From: Malachius bipustulatus
Taxonomy: Eukaryota > Arthropoda > Insecta > Coleoptera > Melyridae
Length of the DNA: 64,000 bases
Reading direction: 5' to 3'
Assembly: GCA_910589415.1 (NCBI GenBank)
Contig: OU342638.1
Span: 35,375,579 to 35,439,578, forward strand
Shown: in pieces, positions 1 to 11,149 of the stretch
How the letters are laid out: the number at the start of each line of letters is the position of its first letter
Position numbering within the stretch: position 1 is the stretch's first letter
Notes under the pieces: generated by a model
Told to the model about the DNA's origin: nothing
Database searches by the model: none
The model's input: only the letters and a program-made list of their open reading frames with translations
Program-made: the position numbers and the translations under genes

Positions 1-890
1 CGATACGTTTCTTCATTGCTGGTTGGTCTTATCGTTTCCTGCTTCGTTTGTCTGAGAAAGAAATCAAGACTTTGTCCTTGCTGCTTCTACTAAATATGGC
101 AAAAAACTGTTGGTTGTCCAAAAAACCCAAATATTTATACAAAAATCCAAGATCAAGCTTTCTTCGATATGTTTCTCCATCGCTGCATGGTCTAATAATC
201 ATCTCCTGTTTGGTTCGACTGATAAATAAACCAAGACTTTTTCCTTGCAGTTTCTATTAATGTTGCAAAAAAACCTGGTGATTGCCCAAACAACTCAAAT
301 TTTTTCTACAAAACTCCAAGATCAAGCTTTCTTCGATATGTTTCTTCATTGCTGGTTGGTCTAATCGTTTCCTGCTTCGTTTGTCTGAGAAAGAAATCAA
401 GACTTTGTCCTTGCTGCTTCTACTAAATATGGCAAAAAACTGTTGGTTTTCCAAAACAACCCAAATATTTATACAAAAATCCAAGATCAAGCTTTCTTCG
501 ATATGTTTCTCCATTGCTGCATGGTCTAATCATCTCCTGCTTGGTTCGACTGATAAAGAAAGCAAGACTTTTTCCTTGCAGTGTCTATTAATGTTGCAAA
601 AAAACCTGGTGATTGCCCAAACAACTCAAATTTTTTCTACAAAACTCCAAGATCAAGCTTTCTTCGATATGTTTCTTCATTGCTGGTTGGTCTAATCGTT
701 TCCTGTTTCGTTTGTCTGAGAAAGAAATCAAGACTTTGTCCTTGCTGCTTCTACTAAATATGGCAAAAAACTGTTGGTTGTCCAAAAAACCCAAATATTT
801 TTATACAAAAATTCAAGATCAAGCTTTCTTCGATATGTTTCCTAATTGCTGCATGGTCTAATCATCTCTTGCTTGGTATATGTGTGACAA
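1..890 (+). repeat. ~166-bp satellite arranged as ~332-bp dimers (window edge)
   Basis: The word AAGATCAAGCTTTCTTCGAT recurs at about 150, 318, 483, 649 and 812, a spacing of 163-168 bp. Two monomer types alternate: one reads TTCATTGCTGGTTGGTCT after the core, the other TCCATTGCTGCATGGTCT. The GAGAAAGAAATCAAGACTTT block recurs at 54, 387 and 718 (333 and 331 bp), so the higher-order unit is a dimer of about 332 bp. The array is cut by the left edge and decays near 890. Open frames here (up to 137 codons) are satellite translation, not genes. A nucleosome-length monomer with dimeric order is typical of abundant satellites. Confidence 0.9.
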
Positions 891-1307
891 AAAAAACAAG
901 ACTCTTTTTCCTTCTCTGAGACCAGAGGTCAACCAATTAGGAACCCAGCCGATGTTCTAAATTATCAATAATGGAGGAAGAAATTGCGCCATGGACTTTC
1001 TTATCTTCATCAGACGATCAAGGAGGTTTGAACAGATGGCAAAAGATGACCTGATAATCTGGGGCTGTTCAAAGATCAATCCCACCATATAACTACGCCA
1101 CCCAAGCGATTATCTACCCGCATCCCACTAACACGTTTCCTCCTCCTCCACGATTGGGGTTTGGGTAAGGACACCTCTACCTGTTTCAAAGCTCTCGTGC
1201 ATTTGTTAAATGTTATACAGAGTGCTCATTTAGTTACGCATTTTTATGCTGATTAGTGATGAAAAATAAATAAATCAAGGAACGAAACCGCAAAATCAGG
1301 ACGAATA

Positions 1308-1320
1308 TCAGAAGTGGGAT
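1308..1320 (+). other. TCAGAAGTGGGAT word, possible relic of a tRNA-Leu primer site
   Basis: The 13-mer matches the inner part of the complement of an insect tRNA-Leu 3' end (expected TGGTGTCAGAAGTGGGAT), but the leading TGG is missing. The same 13-mer occurs at 44602 and 45577. No LTR pair was seen around it, so it is at best a decayed remnant. Confidence 0.25.
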
Positions 1321-2552
1321 CGTAATAAATTTTGATACGAAATATATTCATAATTTATTTTTATCAATGTCGTCCAGAATCCCTCAAAAAATACCTACCT
1401 AAAACCGAATAAACGGAAAAATTGATATTCCACGCCGCTGATAATGCATGCCGTGTGATAAAAGGAGTTCGCGTCCTGATGAGTTTGGCATGAATTCAGC
1501 ATTCATAATATGGGAGCGATTCTTTGAGATCAGAGAGCAAAGAGAACAAAATGGGGACTCGTCATCATGACGAGGAAGACAAGTGAACGTCACCGTCAGC
1601 CGATATTTTACAGGATAGGTATAGGGAAAACAATCGAACAGCGAAACGACTATCTCGATCTGATTCGTCGCGTTTCAACGACGCACGACAGCCCAAAATT
1701 AAGACGTCAAAGTGGCATTATCATGCGAAGGGACAATAAATTCATATCGAATTTTCCTAAAGGGTTCTATTGAATTGGAAATCTGTGTGCCCGGTTTGGA
1801 GGGTTATCGAAATTCTGTGTAGTGGGTAGGTAGGTATATGAGTCGCCCCCGATGTCGACACGAAAACGATAAAACAAGCGAAAACGTCGGATAAATGAAT
1901 TGTAAAAAGCGACGTTGTCAAATTTCTCTGGGATGTTATAATGGGATAGTGAGAAAAAACCTCATCATGCATTATTGATTGCGATTTTTGGCCGTCACGG
2001 TATGCAACCAGGAATACCAGCTTAAGTATTCCTGATAAATGATTAGGTACCATTTTCTACAGTTTTTGAATTTTAATATTAATAAAAAAAAAGTGGCGAT
2101 TCGGCAACGCTCGAAAGACCTGATCATCGACATATTTCACACGATGACATAGGAACAGGTGTTCCGGGGTCCCCGGCGATTGTCAATTGTTTCGGCAGCG
2201 TCACCTGTCACCGGCATGACCATCATCATCAAAGCGGCGGCGACAGCGCGACCTACCTATATAACACGAAGATGCCTCATCGCATGTCACCAATTATTAT
2301 CACAACACACTGTATCATATCATTTAGCGGAGGACGGTTGTATTTATTATAATAAGTGAGGGTTTTCGGTAGAAAATAGACGAAAATATGCGGTTAATAG
2401 GAGATAATGATAAGCGATTCATCTTTCAGATCTCATGATCTCAAGAAGAAACATATGCGGCAACGTTGTGGGGACGTAGGTAACAACGTCACTTCATCAA
2501 TATTCGAAGAGTAACTTAGTGTTAGTGTTAGTATGTTATGGAGATTGTTTTT

Positions 2553-2568
2553 CTATCTATCTATCTAT
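2553..2568 (+). repeat. (CTAT)4 microsatellite
   Basis: Four perfect CTAT units inside otherwise unique DNA. Confidence 0.9.
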
Positions 2569-3185
2569 TCTATATAACAACCATAACCATATGGCCCGGC
2601 TCCGGCCCTTCGTCTCTTCCTAGCCTCAGCCTCTCGACGAGAGTTCCAATTTCAAATACGCATGCACAGAGAGACAGAGGGATGTTTTAAGGTTTTTTTT
2701 TTAAAAGCGACGTCTAGACCTGCCCGGTGCCGGTGATTCTGAACTGATTTGGGCCATCTGGTATTTATTAAGTCGGATTGAAATGTTTAATTTTTGTCTC
2801 TCCTTCTCCACCACCACCACGGCGCTCTTGTGGTAAAGTAAAATCAAGAGCGCCTGGCCACATCAGCCAACATAGACGCGTCTTTGATTTGATCGGCTCA
2901 CGATCGCGAGTGAGTAATCGAACATCGGAACGTCGAATAAACGGGCGCATTGTTCCTTCAATTTAGAACAAGGCTGCGTTTTTTTATACGATATTTGTTT
3001 TATTTCTTTTATTGAATTTTATTTGAAGAATGTTTATGTTATAGCTACTGAAATAACTGGAACTGAGCATATTTACATAATAAACTATGTATTGTATTGT
3101 TAATATTCATTTATGTATTGTTGTGTGTGTTGTTTGATAACCAGTGACGTCCCGAGAGATTGTGCTATTATAACTGTAAAAAAAA

Positions 3186-3640
3186 AAATTTTTAAACGCC
3201 GGAACTCCAATAACTCGAAGAACAATAATGAGTTCAAGAACACCGTAGAAGCTTCCAAAAGTCGCGTTACTTCTACAGGTGTCCTTTCAAAATTCTAGAA
3301 ATCCGGTTCTTGTGGTATCATTTCAGGTCGCAGTTTTCAAACTAGGGGACTTGTATTTTCGTGAGAGTAAGATGTCTACAAGGAGTGGTCTGGTATTTCA
3401 TTTGAGGAAAATCGGTCGAAGCGTTTCAAAATGGTTTTTAATTGAAGGAAAAATTGCTATTTTTTGAACTCCTATATAAAGCAAGATAGAAAAAAACTTT
3501 TTACCCAAATTCACAAGATTGGAAGAAAATTGTTTGAAATTAGGGTCAGTGGCGTGGGTAGGGGAAGGGTAAAAATGGATAAATTTCTATAACCGTTTAT
3601 GAGCACATTTTTGAAGGAATTGAATTCTTATTTAATTAAT
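3186..3640 (+). mobile_element. dispersed repeat family D, copy 1 (TACAGG-type element fragment)
   Basis: Landmarks are AAAAGTCGCGTT, then CTTCTACAGGTGTCC, then ATTTCAGGTCGCAGTT, GTGGTCTGGTATT, CGTTTCAAAATGG and finally ATAACCGTTTATGAGCACAT. They recur in the same order at 52440-53320, and in part at 58260-58690. The family is noncoding. TACAGGGTGTCC-like words are frequent ends of insect DNA transposons and MITEs, but here the word sits inside the conserved block, so the class is unresolved. Confidence 0.6.
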
Positions 3641-4049
3641 CTGGGCTGCAGCTGCGAATATTGGGCCCTTATTTGACGCTTTAGGTATCTATAATATTAA
3701 TAAATTAATATGATCGTTACAATAGCTATAGGTGTGACTTCTTGATGCAGAGATCATATACCTACCTACCTAGAAGACTGGCATAAATTATGAGTATGAC
3801 ACTTGCAGCTAAGACGAGATATTGGTTCCTTTTTTGGGGGGTAGGGGGGAGGATGGATGGGTTTCTAGGACCACATAGTACAATAAGGCAAGAATAGTGT
3901 CCATCCCAAAAAATGACGCCTAATTACAAAGATAACAACTTGAAATTATCAGAAATTACGTACCTGGTGCAGGGTTACATATTAATGAAAAAAAATTTCA
4001 ATAAAATGAAAAAAAATCAATCAAAAAATTTAATTATTTATGCTTTTTA
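3641..4049. other. non-repetitive AT-rich spacer
   Basis: No gene, tandem repeat or inverted structure was seen. It contains a G-rich tract near 3835-3860. Confidence 0.4.
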
Positions 4050-4712
4050 TTAAATTGGAGATAGGGGTGAAACTGGACCAAGGGTGAAAGGGGTGAAACA
4101 CTCGTTTCAGTTTTTTATTTAGGTATATCTCGGAAATGAAGCAAAATTCAGGTAAGTATAGTTAAGAGTGAATAATTGTTTCGTACCTAGATAATACAAT
4201 TTTTCATCGAAATAGTTGATTTGAAAAATTCCTTGTGTCAAAAATATGAATTAACTTACCTAAAACGGTTTTTTATTGGATAAAATTCAATTCTGTTGTG
4301 AAAAATTAGAAGTAAAACGAAATCAAGTAAAACGCGATAAAAATCGAAAAAAAAAGTTTGAGCGGTCACATCCCAGACAGCTTTCATCCAAAAATCTTCC
4401 TTAATCCTCCATTTTGAAGGAAATTTAATTTACATGTTTTTTTGTGAAGCAATGTATTTACCTATCTATGTTCAGAAAAAAATTATAAGCAAGAATAAAT
4501 AAAAAAGAAAAAAAATGCCCCTTTTCAAATTTTTTTTGACACAGGACAATTTTTCAAATTTTTTTATATAAATTATTTCGATCTTAAACTACTTTCTCTA
4601 TACAAACAATTTCCTATCAACTACCTATACCTGAATCTTGCTTCGTTTTCGAGATTTATTTTATTTAAAAAAATTCAAAGGGGTGCTGTTTCACCCCTAT
4701 CTTCAATTCCCA
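4050..4712. mobile_element. fold-back element with ~200-bp inverted arms
   Basis: The left arm starts near AGATAGGGGTGAAAC (about 4059) and the right arm ends in its complement GTTTCACCCCTATCT (about 4688-4702). Further in, GAAGCAAAATTCAGGTA pairs with TACCTGAATCTTGCTTC-like sequence near 4626, and TTTGAAAAATTCCTTGTGTC pairs with sequence near 4540. The arms are diverged with small gaps, so it is an old copy. There is no transposase frame between the arms. Ends are approximate and I could not fix a target-site duplication. Confidence 0.65.
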
Positions 4713-4850
4713 CTCTCAAATTTAATAGCCCCGCGCGTTTTTAATCATAAATGACCATTTGAAAAATTCATGCAATAAAAAACCAGTCACTCTTTTGATA
4801 ATTCGTGTAAAGGACTTAAGTACCTAGGTATTAGATCTCGTGTCGTATAA

Positions 4851-5936
4851 TATACAGGTGTATCTAAATAACACCGAAAAAAATTAAGGGGTGATTCTGT
4901 GATGAAAATTAAGGGGTATAGAATTTTTCGAAAAAACTCTCCCCGAAAAAGTTACACCACCCCTCCGAAGAATTAAAAAAAAAGGTTTTTATTTTTTATT
5001 TTCCCTGTATATTAAGCTAAAGACACAAAAATTGGTAAATATTAATTGTCAATGAAACTACATATTTTGAATTTTTTTCAACCCTGAAGTATGCTTAGAA
5101 GGGATTGAAATAGTCAACCCCTAAGATATTTTACCATACAATTTTTTTTTTTTTTATATTAAAAATTTTCTCTAAAAAAACACGGCTGAATAGCTCAATG
5201 AATCTACAAACTTTTTTATCTTCACAAGTTGTTTCGAAAACTTAAGCATTTACGAGAAAAAAAATAAATGAAATGCATTTTCACAAAGATGAGCTAACGC
5301 GAGGATATTTTGCCTTAAGGTCTAGTGGTCTGTGCTTTGTAGTGACATTCATAAAAACAATAATACTGATAGCATTGTTACTGTATTGTTGACCTTCGAC
5401 AGTTTCTTTTTTCATTCTTTGTTTACTATTGTTTTAGTTGTGAGAATCTTTGCCTAATTTTTTGGTTGGCTATTGGTTAATAAAACACTTATAACATGAG
5501 CTTGCAATACATTTATTTTTTTCTCTTAAGTGCGCAAGTTTCAGAAAAAACTTATGGAGATAAAAAAGTTTGTAGATTAATTGAGCTATTCAGCCGTGTT
5601 TTTTTTTTAAGAAAAATTTTAATCTAAAAAAAATTGTAAGGTAAAATATCTTAGGGGTTGACTATTTCAATCCCTTCTAAGCATACTTCAGGGTTGAAAA
5701 AAATTCAAAATATGTAGTTTCATTGACAATTAATATTTACCAATTTTCGTGTCTTTAGCTTAATATACAGGGAAAATAAAAAATAAAAACCATTTTTTTT
5801 TTAATTCTTCGGAGGGGCGGTGTAACTTTTTCGGGGAGAGTTTTGTCGAAAAATTCTATACCAAATACCCCCCTTAATTTTCATCACAGAATCACCCCTT
5901 AATTTTTTTCGGTGTTATTTAGATACAACCTGTATA
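4851..5936. mobile_element. fold-back DNA transposon, ~1.09 kb with ~390-bp terminal inverted repeats
   Basis: The left end TATACAGGTGTATCTAAATA pairs with the right end TATTTAGATACAACCTGTATA. The arms stay near-identical for about 390 bp; blocks such as AAGTATGCTTAGAAGGGATT (about 5087) and its complement (about 5670), and CACGGCTGAATAGCTCAATG (about 5190) and its complement (about 5580), pair in register. The unpaired centre (about 5240-5540) has no protein frame. It is therefore a non-autonomous element. A TA target is possible from the flanks but not proven. Confidence 0.9.
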
Positions 5937-6898
5937 AAAAAATTAAAATAAATTAATAAATTAGATCGAGTCGTCCCTGGATAGGTTATATCTATCTAAT
6001 ATGTAGAAAAGAATGTATCTAGAACGTAAAAATGGTTCATTGTGTTTTATTAGAAATCTGTTAACCGACCGACTTGTTGCAAAACAGTCTCGAGTGACAA
6101 ACCTGATCGTGTGAGAAAAACAGTAATATTATTGTTATAAGAGATTATAATAATTCTAATGTTACAATTATTACAAATGTGCATGTCCACCAAGTTATTA
6201 TTGTGGCAATACCGAGAAAATCGCTTAAGCATTCCTTGTAAGCTGATTTCTATGAGAAAAAAAATAAGGAGAGCTATCATAGTAGGCTCCTAGGCTAAGC
6301 AGGTAATAATATATGCGAGCGCGGACAATGTAGCCATGCACTAGCAACCTAGTCATCAGGGTATCAGGTATTATCAATATCTGAAACAATGGAGCATCAT
6401 CGCCGCGGCGGGCGCATTATATTATATGCGTTAATTAAAACTGGCTTCATTACAAAGATCACGTCTTTGCAATTTCCATCCAGTGTTTCGTTTCTGGAAA
6501 CGGCAACGGACGCATATAAATTACGCTTATACTTGGAAATGTGACATTCCTAGAAGTGCGTTTACTTTTTCTATTATCTTAATAACAATAATATATTGAT
6601 ACGAGCACGATTTATACTTTTAATGTAAAATTCACATCTTGATACCTAACATTAAAAGAACAATAATAGGCCAATTAGTCAAAAAAATCGCTGTGGTTTC
6701 TCTTTTTTTATCTCTGTTGGATGCAAAATGGCGGCAAATAAAGTTTCCCAAAAAATTAACGATCCTGCAATTAACGAAGGTCCTAATCCAAAAACTGAAC
6801 ATTAAGTTTCTTCTTGACGTTGTCTAAATCGAGTTCATATTACAACCTGATAAGTTTGCTTGTCGATTTCTTCCCTTTTTTGACGTTTTTTGTGTTTT
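5937..6898. other. non-repetitive DNA, no gene seen
   Basis: Mixed AT-rich sequence with short stops-free stretches of at most 76 codons. No family motif and no tandem structure. Confidence 0.4.
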
Positions 6899-6998
6899 GA
6901 TGAAAAAAAAATTGCACATTCTTTATATACCTACCTAATTTTTCCAATTCAACAACAATTTATCAGCAAGAACAAGATTCATCTAAATCATAACATTT

Positions 6999-7016
6999 TG
7001 GTCGTTCGAGCCGGAT
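6999..7016 (+). mobile_element. primer-binding-site relic, tRNA-Tyr type, one mismatch
   Basis: It reads TGGTCGTTCGAGCCGGAT. The complement of the insect tRNA-Tyr 3' end plus CCA is TGGTCCTTCGAGCCGGAT, so there is one change. The ~90 bp upstream (AATTTATCAGCAAGAACAAG and so on) resembles the sequence before the sites at 8979 and 9258, so it belongs to the same short LTR family. Confidence 0.65.
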
Positions 7017-7079
7017 CTAAGTTGATTATGGGATTAATGATACAGTTAGATAAAAAAAAAACAAGACAAAAAGAACTGA

Positions 7080-8700
7080 TGAAAATGAGGAAAGAATAAA
7101 ATAAAACATAAAAAATATTCGAGTGGAAAAAAGCTTAATTTTCTTAATGCGTACTGACTATAAAGCATAAGAAGAAAAATGAAGAAATCTAAAAAGACGA
7201 AGAAGCAAAGACTGCTCGATTTTCAGACGGGTACAGTCGAGGGTTAAATCATCATAGAGCTAACATGGGAGCGCAAAAAAAATATGAAAACACCTAAAAA
7301 TGAGAAAGAAGAAGATTGCTGCATTCTATAATAGAGTTATCATATCTTAAAACATCAGCTGGAGTGAGTAGGTACATAAGTAAAGCATAAAAGCTAAAAT
7401 GGCTAAATCAACAAAGGTGTCCAAGTTTTCAAAGAACAAAAGAAGAGGAAATGAAATTTGCAATGAAGAAACCGAAATAAGAGAGAAACTCCGCAATTTA
7501 AGCATAAAAAAATCTTACCAGGTCCACTTGTATACAGTTAGAAACCAAAAAAACAAGAAACTGCATGAAAATTAAGAAAGAAGAAAAATAAAAAGAAGAA
7601 AATTTATGTATATTAGATGAGAAAATTGCCGCAATTTCTTAACACGAAGCTACAAACTGGACTAAAAAGCATAAGAAGAAAAATGAAGAAATCTAATAAA
7701 GAAGAATAAGAAGAAGAAAAAACTGCTCGATTTTCAGAGGGTACAACAGTCGAGGGTACCTACATGCACTGTTTAATTAAAAAAACGTCATAGAGATAAA
7801 ATGGCAGAGAAGGAAAAGAAACGAAACCATCTAAAATTGAGAAAGACGACAAAAGAAGAAAGCTACATTCAATTTCATGGACGGGCAGTGTAATCATACA
7901 ATCATACTACATAAAGCTTAAGATTTAAACTGGCTAAGCACAAGCGTGTCCACTATACAAGTCATCAAAGAAAAAAGAAGAAAAACAAAACAAATTTAAA
8001 ATGAAGAAACCTAAACAAGACAGAGACTCCAATTTAAGCATCAAAAATCTTGTTAAAGACTCAAAAAATAAGAAAAAAAAACAAGGAAGTGATGTAACAA
8101 GAAAGAAGAAAAAAGAAAATCTTTGTAATATTAGATGAGAAAAGAGCTGCATTTTCTTAATATACGCAGCTACGAACTAGACTAAAATGCATAGTAAGAA
8201 AAATTAAATCTATAAACAGAAGAAGAAAAAACGACTTTACTCGATTGTTAGATCTTCATAGAACTAACATGGGAGCGAAAGAAAAGAAACGAAGACACCT
8301 AAAATAATTGAGAAAGAAGAAAAAGTAGGTACATAAAGCATAAAATTCAAAATGGCTATAAGAACAAGGTATCCCAGTCATCAAAGAAAAAAGAAGAAAC
8401 CAAATGCGAAATGAAGAAACCGGAAAAAGAGACAGACACCAAATTAAGCATCGAAAAATCTGAATAGATACCTACAGCAGTTGGAGACTAAAAAAACAAA
8501 ACAAAAAAAAAACAAGAAATTGATGCAAATGAAGAAAGAAGAAAAGAAAAAAGAAGAAAGTTGTTGTAATATTAGATGAGAAAAGTGCTGCATTTTCTTA
8601 AATACACAACTACGGCTGGACTTAAAAGCATAAGAAGAAAAATGAAGCTATACAAGGAAGAAGAAGAAGAAAAATCTTCAGAAAATATAGGTACATCATT
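7080..8700 (+). repeat. purine-rich ~440-520-bp tandem repeat, about 3.5 copies
   Basis: The block TTTTCTTAA...AAAGCATAAGAAGAAAAATG recurs at about 7139, 7635, 8152 and 8593 (spacing near 496, 517 and 441 bp). Later landmarks (CTCGATTTTCAGA with a GTACAGTCGAGGG-like word, CATAGAGCTAACATGGGAGCG, AAGAAACCTAAACAAGA-like) recur in order. The top strand is dominated by A and G (AAGAAGAAA runs). There is no coding potential beyond short frames. Confidence 0.8.
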
Positions 8701-8779
8701 AATCTTCTGGTCCTTGTTGATGATAACTTTTTGAATTAGAAAAATGAATCGAATAAGAATACTCTCATCACACGGAACA

Positions 8780-9320
8780 TTTTGAAGCATATCTGAATGA
8801 AACAACCGTGGATCAGTCTTGGTCCTTCGAGCCGGATCTTTGGCAGGCACAGCTGAACCTGGAAAACTAATTTTAAAGATTCCATCAAAGAGGAAACATT
8901 ATTTGTATAATTTTCCTGATTCAAAGACGTGTTATACAGCAAGAACACGATTCATCCATATATACTTAGTCAACATTTTGGTCCTTCGAGCCGGTCTAAA
9001 ATGATTACCTACCTATAGGATGAATCTTGTTTTTTTTTCGTAACAGGTTGAATTAGTAACACCTACTTATGATTTTATAAGAACATCGCTTTTTTTAACA
9101 TAAATGGGACACTTTTGGTCCTTCGAGCCGGATCTTTGGTACCTACAGCTGAACCTGAATAACCAATTCGATCAAATAAGGAACCATTACTTGAATAATG
9201 TACCTAATTCAACGATAATTTATCAGAAAAAACAAGATTATCCTATAATCAACATTTTGGTCCTTCGAGCCGGATAAAAAATGATTCAAAAAATACCTAA
9301 GACACAGATTGTTTTTAAGC
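8780..9320 (+). mobile_element. cluster of four tRNA-Tyr primer sites in short LTR-like units (TRIM-like)
   Basis: TGGTCCTTCGAGCCGGAT is exact at 8820-8837, 9116-9133 and 9258-9275, and matches through GAGCCGG at 8979. Spacing is 159, 137 and 142 bp. Units share CTTTGGYACCTACAGCTGAA downstream of the site and ATTTATCAGMAAGAACA upstream, ending ATCAACATTT before TGG. The site is the complement of the insect tRNA-Tyr 3' end with CCA (established tRNA knowledge). There is no gag or pol between sites, as expected for terminal-repeat retrotransposons in miniature. Boundaries of LTR versus internal part are not resolved. Confidence 0.7.
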
Positions 9321-11149
9321 AATAATGGGACACCCTATAGCTGCAAGATATATCCATCCATTATTAAAACATCTTGCCGCATACACGAAAATCAATCATT
9401 GAAACTTTTACCCAGTTTCAAAAATAACATACCCACTCAAGTCCTATAGAGATGGGAGGACATTCTGGTGATTAATTGTTCCCGTATCTTTTTCCTATGC
9501 CCACCTATAGACTCACTCACTCACTCACAGGCGCATGCAGATGAGTTAAAAAACTTTTCGATCGCCTCTATTTGGACGAGACGAGATGACGAGACACACA
9601 CATATGCGCAAACCGGCCACACATAATAAATCATTTACCGAATAAACAGACAAACTGACAGTTTTACAAGTCTGAAATAAATTTAAAAGGTTCCCGGAGT
9701 ACCTATATACCCTCTTGCACCTGTCAATTCGGTTAGGCATCAGTGACGTAAAAATATGACTGGGACGGAACCGATATATGCATGAACCCTTTCATTTTTA
9801 TAACGTTGGTATGACAAGCCAAATTGTAATTCCATTAGATTAGAACGCAATTATCGAAAAGCGAAAATTACTTGTCTGGATACAGCAGCAGGGGTAGGTA
9901 TCTATAGATGAAGAGGGTAAAAAAATTGAATACTCATACACTTCATTTGCAATTCAGCAATTCTCAATAGGTAATGTCATTACTTGCGCTTTTTTCGTTC
10001 ATTTTTATTAGGTTAGGTAGACTAGAGTTCTATTATTCTTATACAGAGGGTGTTCCAGCTTATTTCAGTCGGTCTCTATGAACCAAACGATATGGATCGA
10101 ATTTGATCGCAATCGAGCCATTTTATTGAATATATTAAACAATCTGGCTAGTATGTTAAATAACCTAGTTAATTATTCTGCTATGAAGTTTGATCCTATT
10201 TATAAGGTGGGAAAGAAATGAGAGCAGGAAATCCCAAGGTAGATACATGATGCTACACCTAATCTGGACTGGAAAAATTGCGCGTAAAAAAGCACGAAGT
10301 CACTGGCCTGAAACGCCCGGCGCGATGACAATAATAATATTTACATGGACGGCAGTACCTACTACCTACATATGACACAAAGTGGCGTCCTCGGACGCTG
10401 CGACTTCACAGTCGCCATCAGGTACGGAGTAACATATATAATAAAATCCGCGCGCAACAAAAGCAAATCGACCGATATCGCCAACGCGGCGTAAAATAAA
10501 AATCCCGATCCGAGGAGGCTGCGGCGGCATTGGAGGGGGAAGACTATGGGTTGGTCCGAGTATCGGAACACCCACTTCGATAACCCTTTATCCCCACCAC
10601 CGCTGATCGAATTTTATTATAGTTTTCGTGTCATGTGCGCTCCGCGCACTGTCCGGTTTTTTGTTGTCCCGCCGACGACGCTATCGCGATCTGGCGGCGT
10701 TGTCGATCTTCAATAATAATGCACGCCGGCCAGCCAGCCAGCCAGCAGGTCTGGGAAAAAGCCCGTTTGTGGCCCCCCGAAGCAGCGTGTTACGTTCGCG
10801 GTGATGAGGTCGTTGTTTTTATCGATCTCTTATTTCCCCTTGTTCTTGGAGAATTTTGTCCGTATAGATAGATAGGTACGATTTCTAACCTCGTTCTTAT
10901 TACCATTCTTATTCGGTAATTCTTCTTTGTTTTCCAAATTATTTATTATGAGCTTCAATGGAGGAAAAAGGTACCCATACCTATTATATTACATGACATA
11001 GCAGGTCAGCAGGGGTACAATGTCTATGGTTTACCTAAATGCCTATTCCAGAAACTTTTGTTTTTCTTATTGTGTTTTATTATTGACCGCCATATAATTC
11101 TTACAAGTCATTCGGTATGAAAAAAATCGGGGAAACCGAAAATCGATCA
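9321..11149. other. unique DNA with CpG-rich patch, no gene seen
   Basis: The stretch 10300-10830 is CpG-rich relative to the window and holds a CCAG-type tandem at about 10727-10747. Overlapping open frames (up to 78 codons) show no family motif. A (CTCA)n tract lies near 9510-9530. Confidence 0.4.
10042..10110 (+). mobile_element. TACAGAGGGTGTTCC transposon-end-like word shared with 49556
   Basis: After the TACAG start both loci continue with TTCAGTCGGTCTCTATG / TTCAAGTCGGTCTCTGTTG. This gives about 60 bp of shared sequence, which points to two copies of the same element end. No partner end was found nearby. Confidence 0.5.

Larger units (their letters stand above)
891..3185. other. non-repetitive DNA, no gene seen
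   Basis: There is no tandem structure and no recognisable protein. Open frames are at most 98 codons, overlap on both strands and show no family motif. CpG-containing patches occur near 2160-2280 and 2600-2950, unlike the AT-rich repeats around them. This looks like ordinary intergenic or intronic DNA. Confidence 0.5.

Noticed and set aside
282..861. 82-137-codon frames on both strands near the left edge
   Set aside because: They follow the 166-bp satellite period and repeat themselves, so they are satellite translation.
4140..4165. TTCAG|GTAAGT word on the plus strand
   Set aside because: It lies in the arm of a fold-back element and lacks a pyrimidine tract.
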